Assembly: GCA_019648995.1 (NCBI GenBank)
Contig: BLXT01001714.1
Span: 714,149 to 744,716, forward strand
Length of the DNA: 30,568 nucleotides
Reading direction: 5' to 3'
DNA from: Plakobranchus ocellatus
Taxonomy: Eukaryota > Mollusca > Gastropoda > Plakobranchidae
Shown here piece after piece: positions 1 through 11,343 of the stretch. The translations under genes were made by a program, and so were the position numbers. How positions within the stretch are numbered: position 1 is the first letter of the stretch; the number at the start of each line of letters is the position of its first letter. A model generated the notes under the pieces. The model did not search any database and was not told the DNA's origin. It saw only the letters and a program-made list of their open reading frames with translations.

Positions 1-330
1 TGTCTCGGTCTCAGTCTTTTCTTAAATTACTCAGTTTTAAAAATGTTATTTTCCTCTTCTTCAGTTATTAGCGTCGATGCAGATTTTTGTTTTGTTAGGC
101 AATGCTCTGATGTTTTCTTTGTCCAGTCCCTCTCTCTCTCTCTCTCTCTCTCTCCCTCTGTGTGTGTGTCTCGGTCTCAGTCTTTTCTTAAATTACTCAG
201 TTTTAAAAATGTTATTTTCCTCTTCTTCAGTTATTAGCGTCGATGTAGATTTTTTTTTTTTTGTTTTGTTAGGCAATGCTCTGATGTTTTCTTTGTCCAG
301 TCCCTCTCTCTCTCTCTGACTCCCTCTTCT
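1..330. repeat. 166-bp tandem duplication with CT tract
   Basis: Bases 1-166 are repeated almost exactly from 167 to about 318. Both units begin TGTCTCGGTCTCAG, contain TTATTAGCGTCGATG and end in a CT microsatellite after TTTGTCCAGTCCC. Differences are a T-run length change and one base near 246. Such high identity means a recent duplication or a local assembly artefact. The unit lies at the CT-rich 5' side of the dispersed repeat that runs on to 1176. Confidence 0.85.
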
Positions 331-540
331 CTCTCTCTCTGTTTCTCTTTTATCACTCTGTGAGTGTCTCTCAGTAATTCTCACTCTTCTCTTTTCTCTT
401 TCTCTCTCTCTGTTTCTCTTTTATCACTCTGTCTCTCAGTAATTCTCACTCTTTTTCTTTTCTCTCTCTCTCTCTCTCTGTTTCTCTTTTATCACTCTGT
501 CTCTGAGTAATTCTCACTCTTTCTCTCTCGCACTCTCTCT
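331..540. repeat. ~70-bp tandem repeat, three units
   Basis: Three copies of a unit beginning GTTTCTCTTTTATCACTCTG start at 341, 412 and 480, a period of 68-71 bp. Each contains AGTAATTCTCACTC and a CT-rich spacer. The paralogous repeat at 4990-5050 has one copy only, so the array expanded in this copy. Confidence 0.85.
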
Positions 541-1176
541 CGATCTAGGCAATTTCAAGATCCAGGTCATTTCTAATTTTGCTACACTCTTAATTTTGTT
601 TCTTGATGTATAATCAAAATTTGATAATGGTCCTAGAGATCTAATTTTGGCTTTAGCCTACACAGACATGAATTCATTGTAGCCGACATGACTTGCGGGG
701 ATCTCTGTAATTTTAAATAGAGCAACAACAAAAAATTCCATGTTTTCATTTGTTTAATATATAATGGGTCACACTTTAAAGCCTTACAGAGATTCTGTAG
801 ACCTGTCTCACATAGATTTTCTTTTTTTTTCATGTAAACCTTTATTGAATGAGCTAGATTTTGAATTTTATACACTGTACTGCACCTTTAAAAAAATTCA
901 TCATCCAGGCCCTAAGCCTACAGGTCTTTAAGGCTTGATAAATGGTGATATTAGACTAATGGCAGTGAGTAGAGAGATACTTTCTTGCATCTTTAAAGTC
1001 GAAAATGCATTAATTATCCTCTGATATTATACTTTAATGTTATGGAATGTCTATATCCAAGTATATATAATTAAGGTGTAATACGGTTTATACATGCGCA
1101 TTTAATTGTATACTGGCATATTCCTGTGAGTAGAGGTGAATATTCCTGTGAGAACAATTTGGGGTTGGCAGGTCTG

Positions 1177-2205
1177 GCTACAGCTACACGCTGAAAGTGA
1201 CATGGTTGACCTAGATAAGATTCTAGATATAGATCTCTAAGTAAGAATTCGTTCTCTGGGCATTTCAGCTCCAGATATTGATAAATGTTGAAGAAATAAC
1301 TGGTTTTGAAATAAAACGTGGAGATTTAGATTGAGATTTACGTTCCAGAAATAGATTTGACAAGAAATGCATCGAAGAGAGTGTATTTCTATTTTAAGCA
1401 CGTGTCTACACATATCACTATTACTTGCCATGATTGATGACGCCATATCAGGCTTCCTGTGGCATCATTTGATGGTCAGCACATATCGTTTCTAGGAGAA
1501 CTTTTTTTGATGGCCTTGCGCAGACATGCCATAAGACCTAGAACTTTAATATTTCCATAATTTGTAGGTCAGGTATGTTTCTTTCATCGCACAAAAATTG
1601 TACGTTTTTTTTTATTATTTCAACATTTTATTGACAAAATTATTTAATTAGCAAAAATTAATATGAAACGATCTTAAATCCATTCAATAGGGGTATCAAA
1701 GTAAAGCTCATTTATTTCTGCGTTCGTTTGGTGATATTTTTAGGATGATGACAACACGGCGAGCTTGTGCAAGGCTAAGAAAGAGAAAATTTTCGTGTTT
1801 GTGAAATTGACCCGCATGGCCCACAAAAAATGCAGCTTACACCTTCTTTAACAGCCTTTTTTAGTGATAATGCTTTAAAGTACACCTTTTCATACTTTAC
1901 ATGTTTGAAAAGAAAAGATAAGCTTTTTAACCATATAAGTATAAAGGTAATTGCATGAAGCTGTGGGATTGAATATAGCAGTTGAAAAGTATTGAAATGC
2001 GATTTATCAGCAGGAGAGAGCATAAAGGAAGGCTGGTTTGGGGTACCTACCTTTACTTTTTTCATTTGTGCATTTGCCATCTGATGTTATCAGGTAACCT
2101 AGATATTTGAATTTTGTAATTTTAGATCAAGTAGGCCTACAATTATTGGCATAAATCTGCCGTTGTCCCGCTAGTAAGATAATTGCGGCCCACTAAATAT
2201 AACGT
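1177..2205. other. Gene-free AT-rich DNA
   Basis: No supported gene. The longest open stretches (minus strand around 1237-1446 and 1775-2080) have no recognisable domain and no coding-like composition. CAGACATGCC at 1521 resembles the left terminus of the CAGA-ended elements but has no partner. Confidence 0.5.
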
Positions 2206-2239
2206 CTAATGTTTGGTATCGATTACTATATTAAGCCAG

Positions 2240-2600
2240 TCCGTTTGTCAGTTTTACCATGTTCCCACTGTGGTCTACCTAGTATGGCATCGCTATGTTT
2301 CTACTCCAGGCGTTTTCCCGCACCCCTTGACCCTCTAACACTACCTCTAGTGCCCTACTTCTCCACTCTTCAATTGTTTCTAGTTCTGCTCCAGGTGTTG
2401 GCCAACTGATCAGCACCATGAAGGCTTATGAGCTTCTGGTTCTACTACAGGCGTTCAGCCATTGGCCTGCAACACCTGTATAGCTACCATGCACCAATGT
2501 CCTGCCCTTTTCTTACTCTTCTTTAGTTCTAATCCAGGCGTTGGCTGGCTGATACTCACCGCAAAAGGCTGATGAGCTCGTGTGTATGTGTTTATGTTGG
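2240..2600. repeat. Degenerate minisatellite with CAGGCGTT core
   Basis: A diverged unit is repeated with the core CCAGGCGTT or close variants near 2307, 2388 (CCAGGTGTTGGCC), 2445 and 2532 (CCAGGCGTTGGC). Flanking words GGTTCTACT/AGTTCTGCT and TGATGAGCT/TTATGAGCT recur after the core. Spacing alternates at roughly 60-90 bases, so the array is old or composed of two sub-units. Nothing suggests that it is coding. Confidence 0.6.
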
Positions 2601-2639
2601 GGGGATGGGATGGCTGATGAGCGCGTGTGTTCAAAATCA

Positions 2640-3600
2640 TTTTTTTTACATTGAAAAAAGGAAACAATAGCGAAGTACCTTATCAGGACAAAACAAAAAA
2701 TAAAAGTTCCTAAAAACAGAAGAAAATGGCCAAAACAAAAAATTGAAACGGTCTGCTAATATTGAAATAGAAAAATGGAAATTATCAAATTTAGGTACAT
2801 TGTTATTGTGTTTTTATATAAACATGATCTCTGGCATTAATAGCTGGAAAGTTTGGGAGAAGTAAAACTGATCTTTTACAGCCCATTGCACTTTTTTACT
2901 GTGGTTCATTTGCCGGTCTATTGGCATCAGAACATAATTATAATGTCCTAAATGCAACAGTCAGTGTAACCTTTTGACTAGAGAAAACTGGCCTATCACA
3001 TATATTTTTAGAAGCAAAACAAATAAAAACCACGATTTTTCAGTAACTAATAATTCATTCTTTGAGAATTCTCAAACAGACATAAGAAATATTTTTGTTT
3101 TCATAAGAAATTACATTCTGCCCAATGGAAGCAGGCATTGCTGTTGATTTTGGCAATTTTGTTAGGGATGTCTTTGTAGAGGTTGTTTTTAAGTAATACT
3201 CGAACATAGTGCTACACGGTGAGATTGAAATTGGCAAGGCCTTATTCGGCATAAAGATAAAATGCAACCAAGGACAACCTAGGGAGCGATCCATTTGGAT
3301 TTTCGGGCTGGTGGAGAGCGCCGCAAAGAAACTTACTTAAGTGCCAGTCAGCAGCCGTGACAAAGCAAAACTGGTACCAGTCATAAAAAAAATAATAGTG
3401 GAGCCAGGGAGTAGGATTTTTCAAATGGCTGGGCCTCTTATTGCCATCTAAACAATTACTGTTTTGAACATTGTACTGTAATTCATAAAACTAATTTTGA
3501 ATAGATTTATGTAAATACACAAATGCCCAAGTCATAGCGAAAATCATAGGCATAATGAAAAAAAAAGGTTGCAAACTGCAGACCTGACCTCCCTCCCCCA
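2640..3600. other. Gene-free DNA
   Basis: AT-rich sequence with short A runs. I see no domain, repeat structure or RNA gene in it on either strand. Confidence 0.4.
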
Positions 3601-3760
3601 GGGTGTTGGTGGCACAATGGCAGACCTGCCAACTTTCCGTTTTCTCCGGGAAAAATTCTGGTGAACGCCGAAAAATTCCATTTTCGGACTGCCGCGCTAA
3701 AATCCTGCTCAGTTTCCCGATGGGCGACGGAAAAGAAAAAAAATATCTCGTTTTAACCTT
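3600..3760 (+). mobile_element. Solo left terminus of a CAGA-ended element
   Basis: CAGACCTGCCAACT at 3621-3634 matches the 14-bp terminus of the element at 17477 in 13 positions. It is followed by TTTCCG-type subterminal repeats (3635 onward, with TCCGGGAAAAATTC and GCCGAAAAATTCC), as in the complete copies. No matching right terminus follows in the window, so the element is truncated or its partner has diverged. The preceding GTTGGTGGCACAATGG resembles the A-box head of the SINE at 22233, suggesting insertion into an older SINE. Confidence 0.45.
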
Positions 3761-3916
3761 TGGATTCATCCGATATCAGTAGACATATAATCTTTACTTT
3801 GAGCATTTTTAAATTACTATAGATATAACCCATTTGCGGTCCTGATAATGTTTATCCAACACTGTGTAAAGAGACCGAGTAATTTCTGTGTTATTGATAT
3901 CTCATGGTGCTACATG

Positions 3917-3990
3917 CAGACATGCCAACATTATGCTTTAGGCGTAATTCATTCCCCCAATAGGGAAACATTTTATACTTTAACTGTTTA
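3917..3990 (+). mobile_element. Second solo left terminus
   Basis: CAGACATGCCAACA at 3917-3930 matches the same terminal consensus. It could be the left end of the element whose right part is copy 2 at 4880-5770, which lacks a visible right terminus. That pairing is inference. Confidence 0.35.
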
Positions 3991-4189
3991 AATAAGCGCT
4001 TGTGCTTTCATTTCATTTTCTGCGATTTTCTTTCCATTAGCGTTATACAAAAAAATGCGATATCGATGGAAAGTGGATCCTCGATTTTTTGGAAACTGCC
4101 TGCGAAGGAGACCTGTGTAGTTTCTCTGATCTTATACCAGGTTTGCAAAGTATCCCTAGATTAAATAAATCATTTAGGTCTATTCTGAA

Positions 4190-4224
4190 TTTTTTTTTTT
4201 TTTTTTTGGGGGGGGGGGGGGGGG
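4190..4224. repeat. T18-G17 homopolymer block
   Basis: Eighteen T are followed directly by seventeen G. The reverse-complement style block C11 then TC then A9 lies 100 bases downstream (4321-4342). Further G runs occur at 9734, 15722, 18333 and 21247. Confidence 0.95.
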
Positions 4225-4320
4225 TGTTGTAACTCAATAGACCTTCGGCACTGGTGGTAAGGTAACAAAGAATTAAGGCTGCACCATCTTAATCATATAT
4301 TACATATTAAAAAAGTCCTT

Positions 4321-4342
4321 CCCCCCCCCCCTCAAAAAAAAA
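4321..4342. repeat. C11-A9 homopolymer block
   Basis: Eleven C, then TC, then nine A. This is the complementary counterpart of the T/G blocks and lies in inverted orientation to the one at 4190-4224. Confidence 0.9.
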
Positions 4343-4809
4343 CTAAAATTAATTATTAATTAATCAAACAAGAACTTAGAAGCATGTAACATTTGCATTT
4401 TGCACTGCTAGACAAACAAGTAAGCTCTGATAATAATCATTCTAAAGTCAACATTGTGCACGATGCAGTAGGCCTAAAGTGATAACAAGCCTACCATGTC
4501 GGCAATAGATCAAAGAAATCAGTTTGGTTTTTGGGAGTTGCGGCTAAACCTTCAAGTCGACCACACATCAAAGTAATTTGAGATGCCAGCAGTGTCTAGT
4601 TTTAACACTGCATAAATGGTGATGTGCATACATGTACAAACTACCTGACATAAAAAAAAAAAAACAACTTAATACTGCATACATAATGCATTTATTGTAA
4701 TTCTTATAGATAATAGCCAAGATGTTTTGTTCTAGATCATGGAAAAATCCTATTAGATCTGCACACTGAAGACTAGCCACCTTATCATCCAATCTAAACC
4801 CCCCTTCCC

Positions 4810-4956
4810 CCTCTCTCTCTTTCTCACTCTCTCTTTCTCTCTCTCTCTCTTTTTTTCTCTGTCTCTATTTCTGTCTCAGTCTCATCTTCCCCTCTTCTTT
4901 AGATGTTAGCGTCAATGTGGATTTTTTTAGGCAATGTTTTCTTTGTCCGGTCTCTT

Positions 4957-4991
<35 letters not shown>

Positions 4992-5047
4992 TTCTCCTTT
5001 TATCACTCTGTGAGTATCTCTCAGTAATTCTCACTCTTTCTGTTGTT

Positions 5048-5105
<58 letters not shown>

Positions 5106-5115
5106 CCTCCCTCCC
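4810..5115. repeat. CT microsatellite cluster
   Basis: Broken and perfect (CT)n tracts. The longest uninterrupted (TC) tract runs from about 5052 to 5102. The cluster occupies the same relative position as the CT tracts in copy 1 at 121-540, so it belongs to the dispersed repeat. Confidence 0.9.
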
Positions 5116-5770
5116 TCTCTCTGTCTCTCTCACGATCTTGGCAATATCAAGATCGAGGACTATTTGTAGTTTCGCGACTCTTTTGTTTCTTGATGTATAA
5201 TCAAAAGTTGATAATGGTCCTAGAGATCTAATTTAGCCATTAGTCTAGGCCTAAGCCTACACAAACTTGAATACATTGCAGGCTGACATGATTTGCGAAG
5301 ATCTCCGTAATTTCAAATAGAGCAAACAAAAACTCGATATTTTCTTTTTATTTATATACAATGGGTCATAATTTTAAGCCTTATTGAGATTCTGTATACC
5401 TGTCTCACATAGGTTTTCTTTTTTCATGTAACCTTTTATTGTGTGAGCTAGATTTTGAGTTTTATACACTGTAGTGCACCTTAAAATACTTAATCATCCA
5501 CGCCCATACCCTGCAGGTCTTTAAGGCTTGAGAAATGGTGATATTATTGGACTAATGGCAGTGAATAGGGAGATACTTTCTTGCATCTTTTAGAATCGAA
5601 AATTCATCAATTAGCCTCCGATATTATACTTTAATGTTATGGAATGTCTATGGTCCAGTATGTAATTAAGGTCTAGTACAGTTTATCCATGCACATTAAA
5701 TTGTACTGGCATATTCCTGTGAGGCTTTCTAAATTCCTGAGTAGAGGTAACTATTCCTGTGAGAACAATT
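4880..5770 (+). mobile_element. Dispersed repeat, copy 2 of 1-1160
   Basis: Shared blocks with copy 1 include GTTAGCGTC, GCAATGTTTTCTTTGTCC, TTGTTTCTTGATGTATAATC, GGTCCTAGAGATCTAAT, CAATGGGTCA and CTTTAATGTTATGGAATGTC. Homology stops at GAGAACAATT (5761-5770), where copy 1 continues 2 bases and enters its terminus. Copy 2 therefore lacks the right inverted terminus but keeps the subterminal ATTCCTGTGAG repeats near 5713 and 5753. Identity is visibly reduced by indels, so this is not a recent segmental duplication. Confidence 0.7.
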
Positions 5771-6308
5771 GACCATAATGTAAATAGTCTAGACTGAGCA
5801 CCCTGGCAGTTTTCATGTTAAAATGGCAGGAATCGAGGTCACACGCTCATGCAATGCACCAGTATGTTACTTTTCGATCTACCAAATCAGCCCTTTTCTT
5901 TCACAATAACATGTCCAGTGTAACATTCTAACATTTTAAGTGAATTTTTCGGAGATATGAAGACCTTCTTTCCTTTGATAGGTCCATGCACTTGTAGTGC
6001 TCAAAAGTCAATTTCTTAGGTTTCGATGCTGAGGATTGTCGGGCTCAACTCCCATCAATTTCAGAACTTGAAATTGAATCTGCAGCACTCTAACCAGGAT
6101 ATGAAGCTTCATCCGGTCCATCATCTATATCTAACCTAAATCAGTGGTGATAAAAGAAGTTTAAGGAAAATCTTTACTGTCTGCCCGATTACCACACAAT
6201 ATAAAAAAAAAAATACATAAAGCCTCATGTGCCTCTCACATCGCAAATGCAAGTGATGACGAGGATTTTCAGTAACTTTGAGGACAAAAAGTAGGCTGCT
6301 GGCAGTAG

Positions 6309-6312
<4 letters not shown>

Positions 6313-6356
<44 letters not shown>
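6313..6356. repeat. (CT)22 microsatellite
   Basis: Uninterrupted CT dinucleotides. Confidence 0.95.
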
Positions 6357-6357
<1 letters not shown>

Positions 6358-6359
6358 AA

Positions 6360-9300
6360 TGTATCCAATAAGTTGTTGTCCTTTGTCATAGATTAGCAGG
6401 AACATAAAGCCAGGGAGGCCCAAACATAAGTCATTATAATCTACTCCCGCCATTGTCCCATTAATTCAGTCTGAAAACATCCCCTTAAATATCAAGCCCC
6501 ATTTATATGTAGTAGTTCCCCAAAAGTAGGACCCTTTCAGCTACAAGAAGATGAGTCGCAATACGAACGTTGTATTGCATTGTTGACCTGCAGTTCAGCG
6601 CTCAGTTTCTCTCTGTGACCTGCATTGTCGTCTCGCTTTTAGCCAGCAAATCTCGCTCTCCCTTACCAATTAGGACAGCAGTAATGGTACTGGGTTGTCT
6701 TCACTATAGGTGAGCTATAGTAATACTATTATTTAGTTATTTAGTATCAATACTGAATTGCGATCCAACGCTAGGATTATCCCCAATTGTTTACAATACG
6801 CCCAATGAGCCAATTTCACTCAGTGGAAAACTCACAGGCTTTTTGGAATATTTACCCAGTCACGATCTTGGACTGTGATGCAATTGCTCTCCAAGGTATG
6901 CTTGGGCCTTCAGCAGTCCCATTGTCCGCCACCTGAAAAAAATCTTTGGTTTTCTTCATTTTCCACTGGGAAGCACCAAGATCTACCTTCATATGCTACC
7001 AACGAAATAAAAAGGCGGTGGGCATAAACTTATGTATATTTATTGTGAAAGTAGCACTATTTAAAAAATAAATTGGCTTACTGCCGCTTGTGAAAGTACA
7101 TCTAAAAGTAGGTCCCAGGATTATCCCATAAATCTTGCCTTAACATACAAATAATTCTAAAAGGTTTGTTCATCAATGTATCCATCATGAGTGGTGAGTG
7201 GGTAAAAGACTGCATCGCCTGCTCACGTTGATCGTTGGCTAGATTCACCATTACATACATTATACAGGTTCAGGGCGAGACTGAAGTAGCCAGGAAACAT
7301 CAAGGTCGTTGTTTTCTTTTGCCGGCTCAATTTACAATGTGACGATTTTCTGAACCAGCTAATTTTATTGTCAATATTTCGATTTAGAAAAGGACAAATT
7401 TTGTCTTTTTTTTTTTTTTTCAAAAACGGGAGTTCCTTTTCACATTTTGTCATCCAATCGAGACTAATGATATTTGCAATTAACCAGCATTCATTTATGC
7501 AAATGAAAATCTAGGAGCCAGAAACATATATTTTATGGCATTGTCAGTTACAAGACTTTTTGCAGGCAACACATTTTCGTCGCCATGAATTTTCAAACTT
7601 CACTTTTTTTCTCACTTCCCATTTTTCTCCAGCATGATATAAAAGTAAATTGAAATCTCTATTGAAGAAATGTTAACCTGATGTAAATTTTGTCCAATTC
7701 TGTGTGAAAAGAATGGTTGCTTTGCTTCTCTCTGAGCTCACCAGGCGGGTTTTTTGTGCTTACTTTCAGTTCTTGTGGTTTTTTTCTAATTTAAAATCCG
7801 TTCTCCCATGTGTAACTTCAGGGAAAAAAAAAAAAACACTAATTTTAAAAGCTTTTCTGCAGCTTTCAGATGTTTAATACGGTTCTTTAATGAAATTCTA
7901 AGACTCCGAACTCTGTATGGATTATAAGTCTAGATCTAACGGAAATTTTGTCTTTGTTTACATGTGTGCACCATTTTGGCTGAATCATGTGACAAACCAG
8001 GTTGGGGTCATGGGAAAAGATGTCATTGCTGGAATTTCCCCCTGGATGCACTAAGCTTATATAGGATATTAACTTCTTTGTTTAATAGAATCTAGTTGCA
8101 TCAATGGAGGATTCTTGTATCATATTCTTCAGCATCATTAAAGGATATATTTTTTAATATATGGCACAACTTAGGCCTACTTTAAGGGGACCTGTGCTTC
8201 TTGATCTATCTCTATCAGCCACCATTGAAATGAAGAGGTCGCTGGGTTAATATCGTTGGATATTGTGTGAAACTAGCATAATTAACATCTTCATTTCGTC
8301 GGCAGATTGTGAAGCGACAACACTGGTTAACATGCCCTGACTCAATGTAACCAAACACTGGGCTGAGACTAAAGTACCGAAGAAGTATTTGGAGGAGCAG
8401 GCTTACCCATTAACATGAAAGTTTATCTATCCCTTTGGCTTAGGCAATACTTTCCTAGAGGTTGAAAAAAAAAAGCACAGATAGGCACTTACCTTCAGTT
8501 GCCTCTTTGTAAAGGAAAATGATGTGGACAACTAGCCTATATATCTTTAAGATTTGATTCGTGTACGTGTAGGCCTAAGTCATGAACTAAGATTATTCTG
8601 AGGAAAAAAAAAAGGCTCCCATATCCTTCCTGAACACACAGGACTATTAAAGCATTCTTGCCTAGTATTTCGCAAAATTGGTAATCGTTGTGAAAAAATG
8701 ACGGAAGTATGAAATTTAGAAAATGTTCCATTTGGTTGGAATCTTGAGATCATTCAAAACGGCCATGGAAGGTCGCAATATTTAAAAAAAATTTTTTTAA
8801 AGAACACATCATGGCCCATGCACAGAGACAAAAGCAATACAAACCTACTTCGTTAAATCATGATCGATCGGTACATGAGAATATGGTTGTGTGCCATATT
8901 GATTTTGTTCAGCTTTCATGGCCTTGTGTTTTTGCTATTATTAATTTTGTTCTCTTCAACTTTTTGAGACCCAGTTATACAAAGTTTTTCAGTTTTGACA
9001 ACTTGACAATTATGTATTTTTAAGAACAAGAGGAAAAACAAAACACCATGCATGCAGCTGACATATTTATTACCAAAAATGAAATATGAGTGCTTTAAAT
9101 TAGGAATCTAGTACAAACTTGCAGTTTTAGGCTAAAACTTTCTTTTTGTTTGCTTAGTTGTGACCATGTGTGTATGCATGCTTGATTTTCTATGGTGGTT
9201 CAACACAAGGTTGCATCACCAACTGTAAAGCAGTTTTTTGTCTGCAGAGGAAAAGATGTCATCTGCAAACTGTCAATGCCTTTCGGTAAATGTGGTCTTA

Positions 9301-10070
9301 ACCCTGTCTTTGATGAAAAGTTTTTTACAAACTTGTCTATGCTAAAAAGATCGAGTCTAGAGGTCTATCTAGATAGATTTCAGGAACTTTGGGTTGGAGG
9401 TGTGGTTTCTTACTTTCAAGTTAAATTTTTGACGAGATGGCAACAAAGAGGAGGCCTAGCCTTATGTGAAGGTTTTTTTGGTTTTTTTGTCCGAGTTTAC
9501 ATTAGGCTTTACTAAGTCTGGGGCAGGCTGCCAGATGCTCTAAACATTAGGGAGCCACATTGGTTAGTAAAGGAAGCCAGGGACGGGAAGCTCATTCTAG
9601 ACTGGCACGTAAAAACCCAATTTTTTGCTCTTAAGACAACAAAAAAAATTGTGACAAATTGCAGAAAATTGAAAAATATGCGAGTTTCTTGTGTCTGGAA
9701 ATTTTGCAGCCACAAGACCACAATTTTTTTTTTGGGGGGGGGGGGAGGGAGGGAGACAGCCTTTAACCCCACAAGCTGGGGCCAAGGCAGCCTCGGATCC
9801 CAGCCTATTGCAGGCAATTTTTTTAGCCACTTATCTGTATAATTTTGGCCATAAGACTATGAAACTCAATAAAAATTTATTGGTTTGTCTACACTAGGTG
9901 TATGCCCAAGCCTAACTTAGTGTTTGCTTAGCGATCTGGAAAGGAAGTGAGGCCTTGACAAGTCACTCTAAGGCGGCAAGTTGTGATGTGCTGTACTTAC
10001 ACTCTTCACTGGATGAGAATAGCTGTGCTTCATGTCCTAAATTTTCACAACATGAAATTACTTCAGGAAA
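6360..10070. other. Gene-free interval upstream of RPL31
   Basis: No recognisable protein domain, RNA gene or complete transposon. Short open stretches such as 9192-9515 on the + strand give proteins without a known motif and with low-complexity tails. A T10-G12 block lies at 9724-9745. A possible 5' splice donor context (ACTATAG then GTGAGC) follows a CT-rich stretch near 6700-6715, but nothing ties it to RPL31. The RPL31 promoter and non-coding first exon should lie somewhere between here and 11571; I could not locate them. Confidence 0.4.
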
Positions 10071-10159
10071 AAAAATCCTACTCTAGGTCCCAGTCCGGGC
10101 CAAGTCAATTTTTCATTGCTCCTCTATGTCCAATGAGCACTAAATTGGTAGTAAGATCT

Positions 10160-10300
10160 CTTAGATCCAGCAAAAGTAAAGGCGGTCAGGAAAGCAATGG
10201 CAAACTACCTCATAAAGCTGTATGCCAAGAACAATCTGGACCCTATTCCTGGTTCTCCGATGCTTGGACTAAGCGTGGGACCCACTTTACTTTTACTCTA
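10160..10300 (+). repeat. Possible RTE-linked SINE tail
   Basis: The stretch from about 10178 (GGCGGTCAGGAAAGCAATGG, then CAAACTACCTC and GCCAAGAA) resembles the 3' tail of SINEs mobilised by RTE-type LINEs in other animals, as I remember them. No tRNA-like head with A and B boxes could be located upstream. The call rests on memory of the tail motif only. Confidence 0.3.
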
Positions 10301-10661
10301 GATAGTCGGGATCTCAAACTGGGTATATCTTGGTAAGGTTTTGTTTTGATAGGCCTTAAGTGTTGATCTTATAAGTTGAAAATGTTGTAAGTGAAGGCTC
10401 AATCAAGAATTTAGTCTATATCTTATGTGTCAAGAACTAAAGGCACCTAGTTTTACCATTGGGTTCAGTTTTGCAGTCTCTTGACCCAAGTTCTATTCGT
10501 CCAGTCATAGTGGTAGGTCTGATATCACAGTTTGGGGTGAGACCTCGGAATAAATAATATGAAAAGGGACCCATTATCCTTTCTTTTGTTTGTTTGTTTT
10601 TTGTTTTTTTTTGCATAACTTGTCTTACATTTCAAAAGTCATTGTACGATTTATATTGCTG

Positions 10662-11343
10662 AATATATATGAACAATTGCCAAAAGGTGGACCCCCAAAT
10701 TGTGTCACTGTCAGGTTTTTTACTGCATTTTAAAAAAAAGAATCTTCAATTAAAAAAGGGGAAGGTCCAATTAAGTATCAGTGAGGTAATATTCATGCAG
10801 AGTTGGATAGCAGGAGTAGATGTTTATAAGAAATATTGGTCTGTGTCTCTTCACTTTATGGTTAATGAGCTTAATTTTTGATGGGTGACCACTTTTTTGG
10901 TGATTGTGTCATCATAGTTATATGCGAACCATTTTCTACAAGTCCTTTTTGAAAAATTAAACTTGTCAATACATAAATTTTGATTTAGTGAGTGTGATGA
11001 CATACGAAGTAATGCTTTATGTTTAAAGAATCAGTTTTGGATGCATACACGCTGTCTAAATTAACCAAGTAAGTTTCAAACATAACTGTGATGACAAAAT
11101 CGCCAAAAAAGTGGTCACCCATCAACCAATTAAGCTCATTCACAACCAAGTGAAGTGACACATATCATTTTTTTTTTTTTTTTTACATGGATCTATTCCT
11201 GCCATCCAAATCTGCATGAATATTTCTTCACTGATACTTAGTTGGGCTTTTCCCTTTTGTAACTGAAGAATCTTCTTTTCAAAATGCAGGAAAAAACGTG
11301 ACCCAATTTTGGGGTCCATCTTTTGGCAGTTGCTCATATATGC
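10662..11343. repeat. Long inverted repeat (fold-back element)
   Basis: The left arm (about 10662-10935) is an inverted copy of the right arm (about 11072-11343), at roughly three quarters identity by eye, with a loop of about 140 bases. Arm landmarks are CATATATGAGCAACTGCC against ATATATGAACAATTGCC at the outer ends, AAGTATCAGTGA in the middle, and GATGGGTGACCACTTTTTTG at the inner side. Both arms keep an open frame of about 65-70 codons running outside-in (+ strand 10669-10881, - strand 11337-11140), with mostly conservative differences. It may be a fold-back DNA transposon or two oppositely inserted copies of one repeat. A transcript through it would form a long hairpin. Confidence 0.75.

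Larger units (their letters stand above)
1..1176 (+). mobile_element. Right part of a CAGA-ended DNA transposon, copy 1
   Basis: This segment aligns with 4880-5770 over many blocks, for example TTTCTTGATGTATAATC, GGTCCTAGAGATCTAAT and GAGATTCTGTA. It ends at 1163-1176 with GGTTGGCAGGTCTG, the exact inverted terminus seen at the right end of the element at 17477-19218. Just inside the terminus are two direct repeats ATTCCTGTGAG (1120-1130 and 1142-1152), resembling the subterminal repeats of the other elements of this class. The left end lies outside the window. No transposase is visible. The family assignment (possibly hAT-related, non-autonomous) is inference. Confidence 0.6.

Noticed and set aside
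4934-5231. Ser/Leu-rich open frames in the CT tract
   Set aside because: Pure translation of a (TC)n microsatellite.
9192-9515. 107-codon open frame on the + strand
   Set aside because: No recognisable motif, low-complexity Phe/Val-rich end, no splice or promoter context; chance opening is likely.
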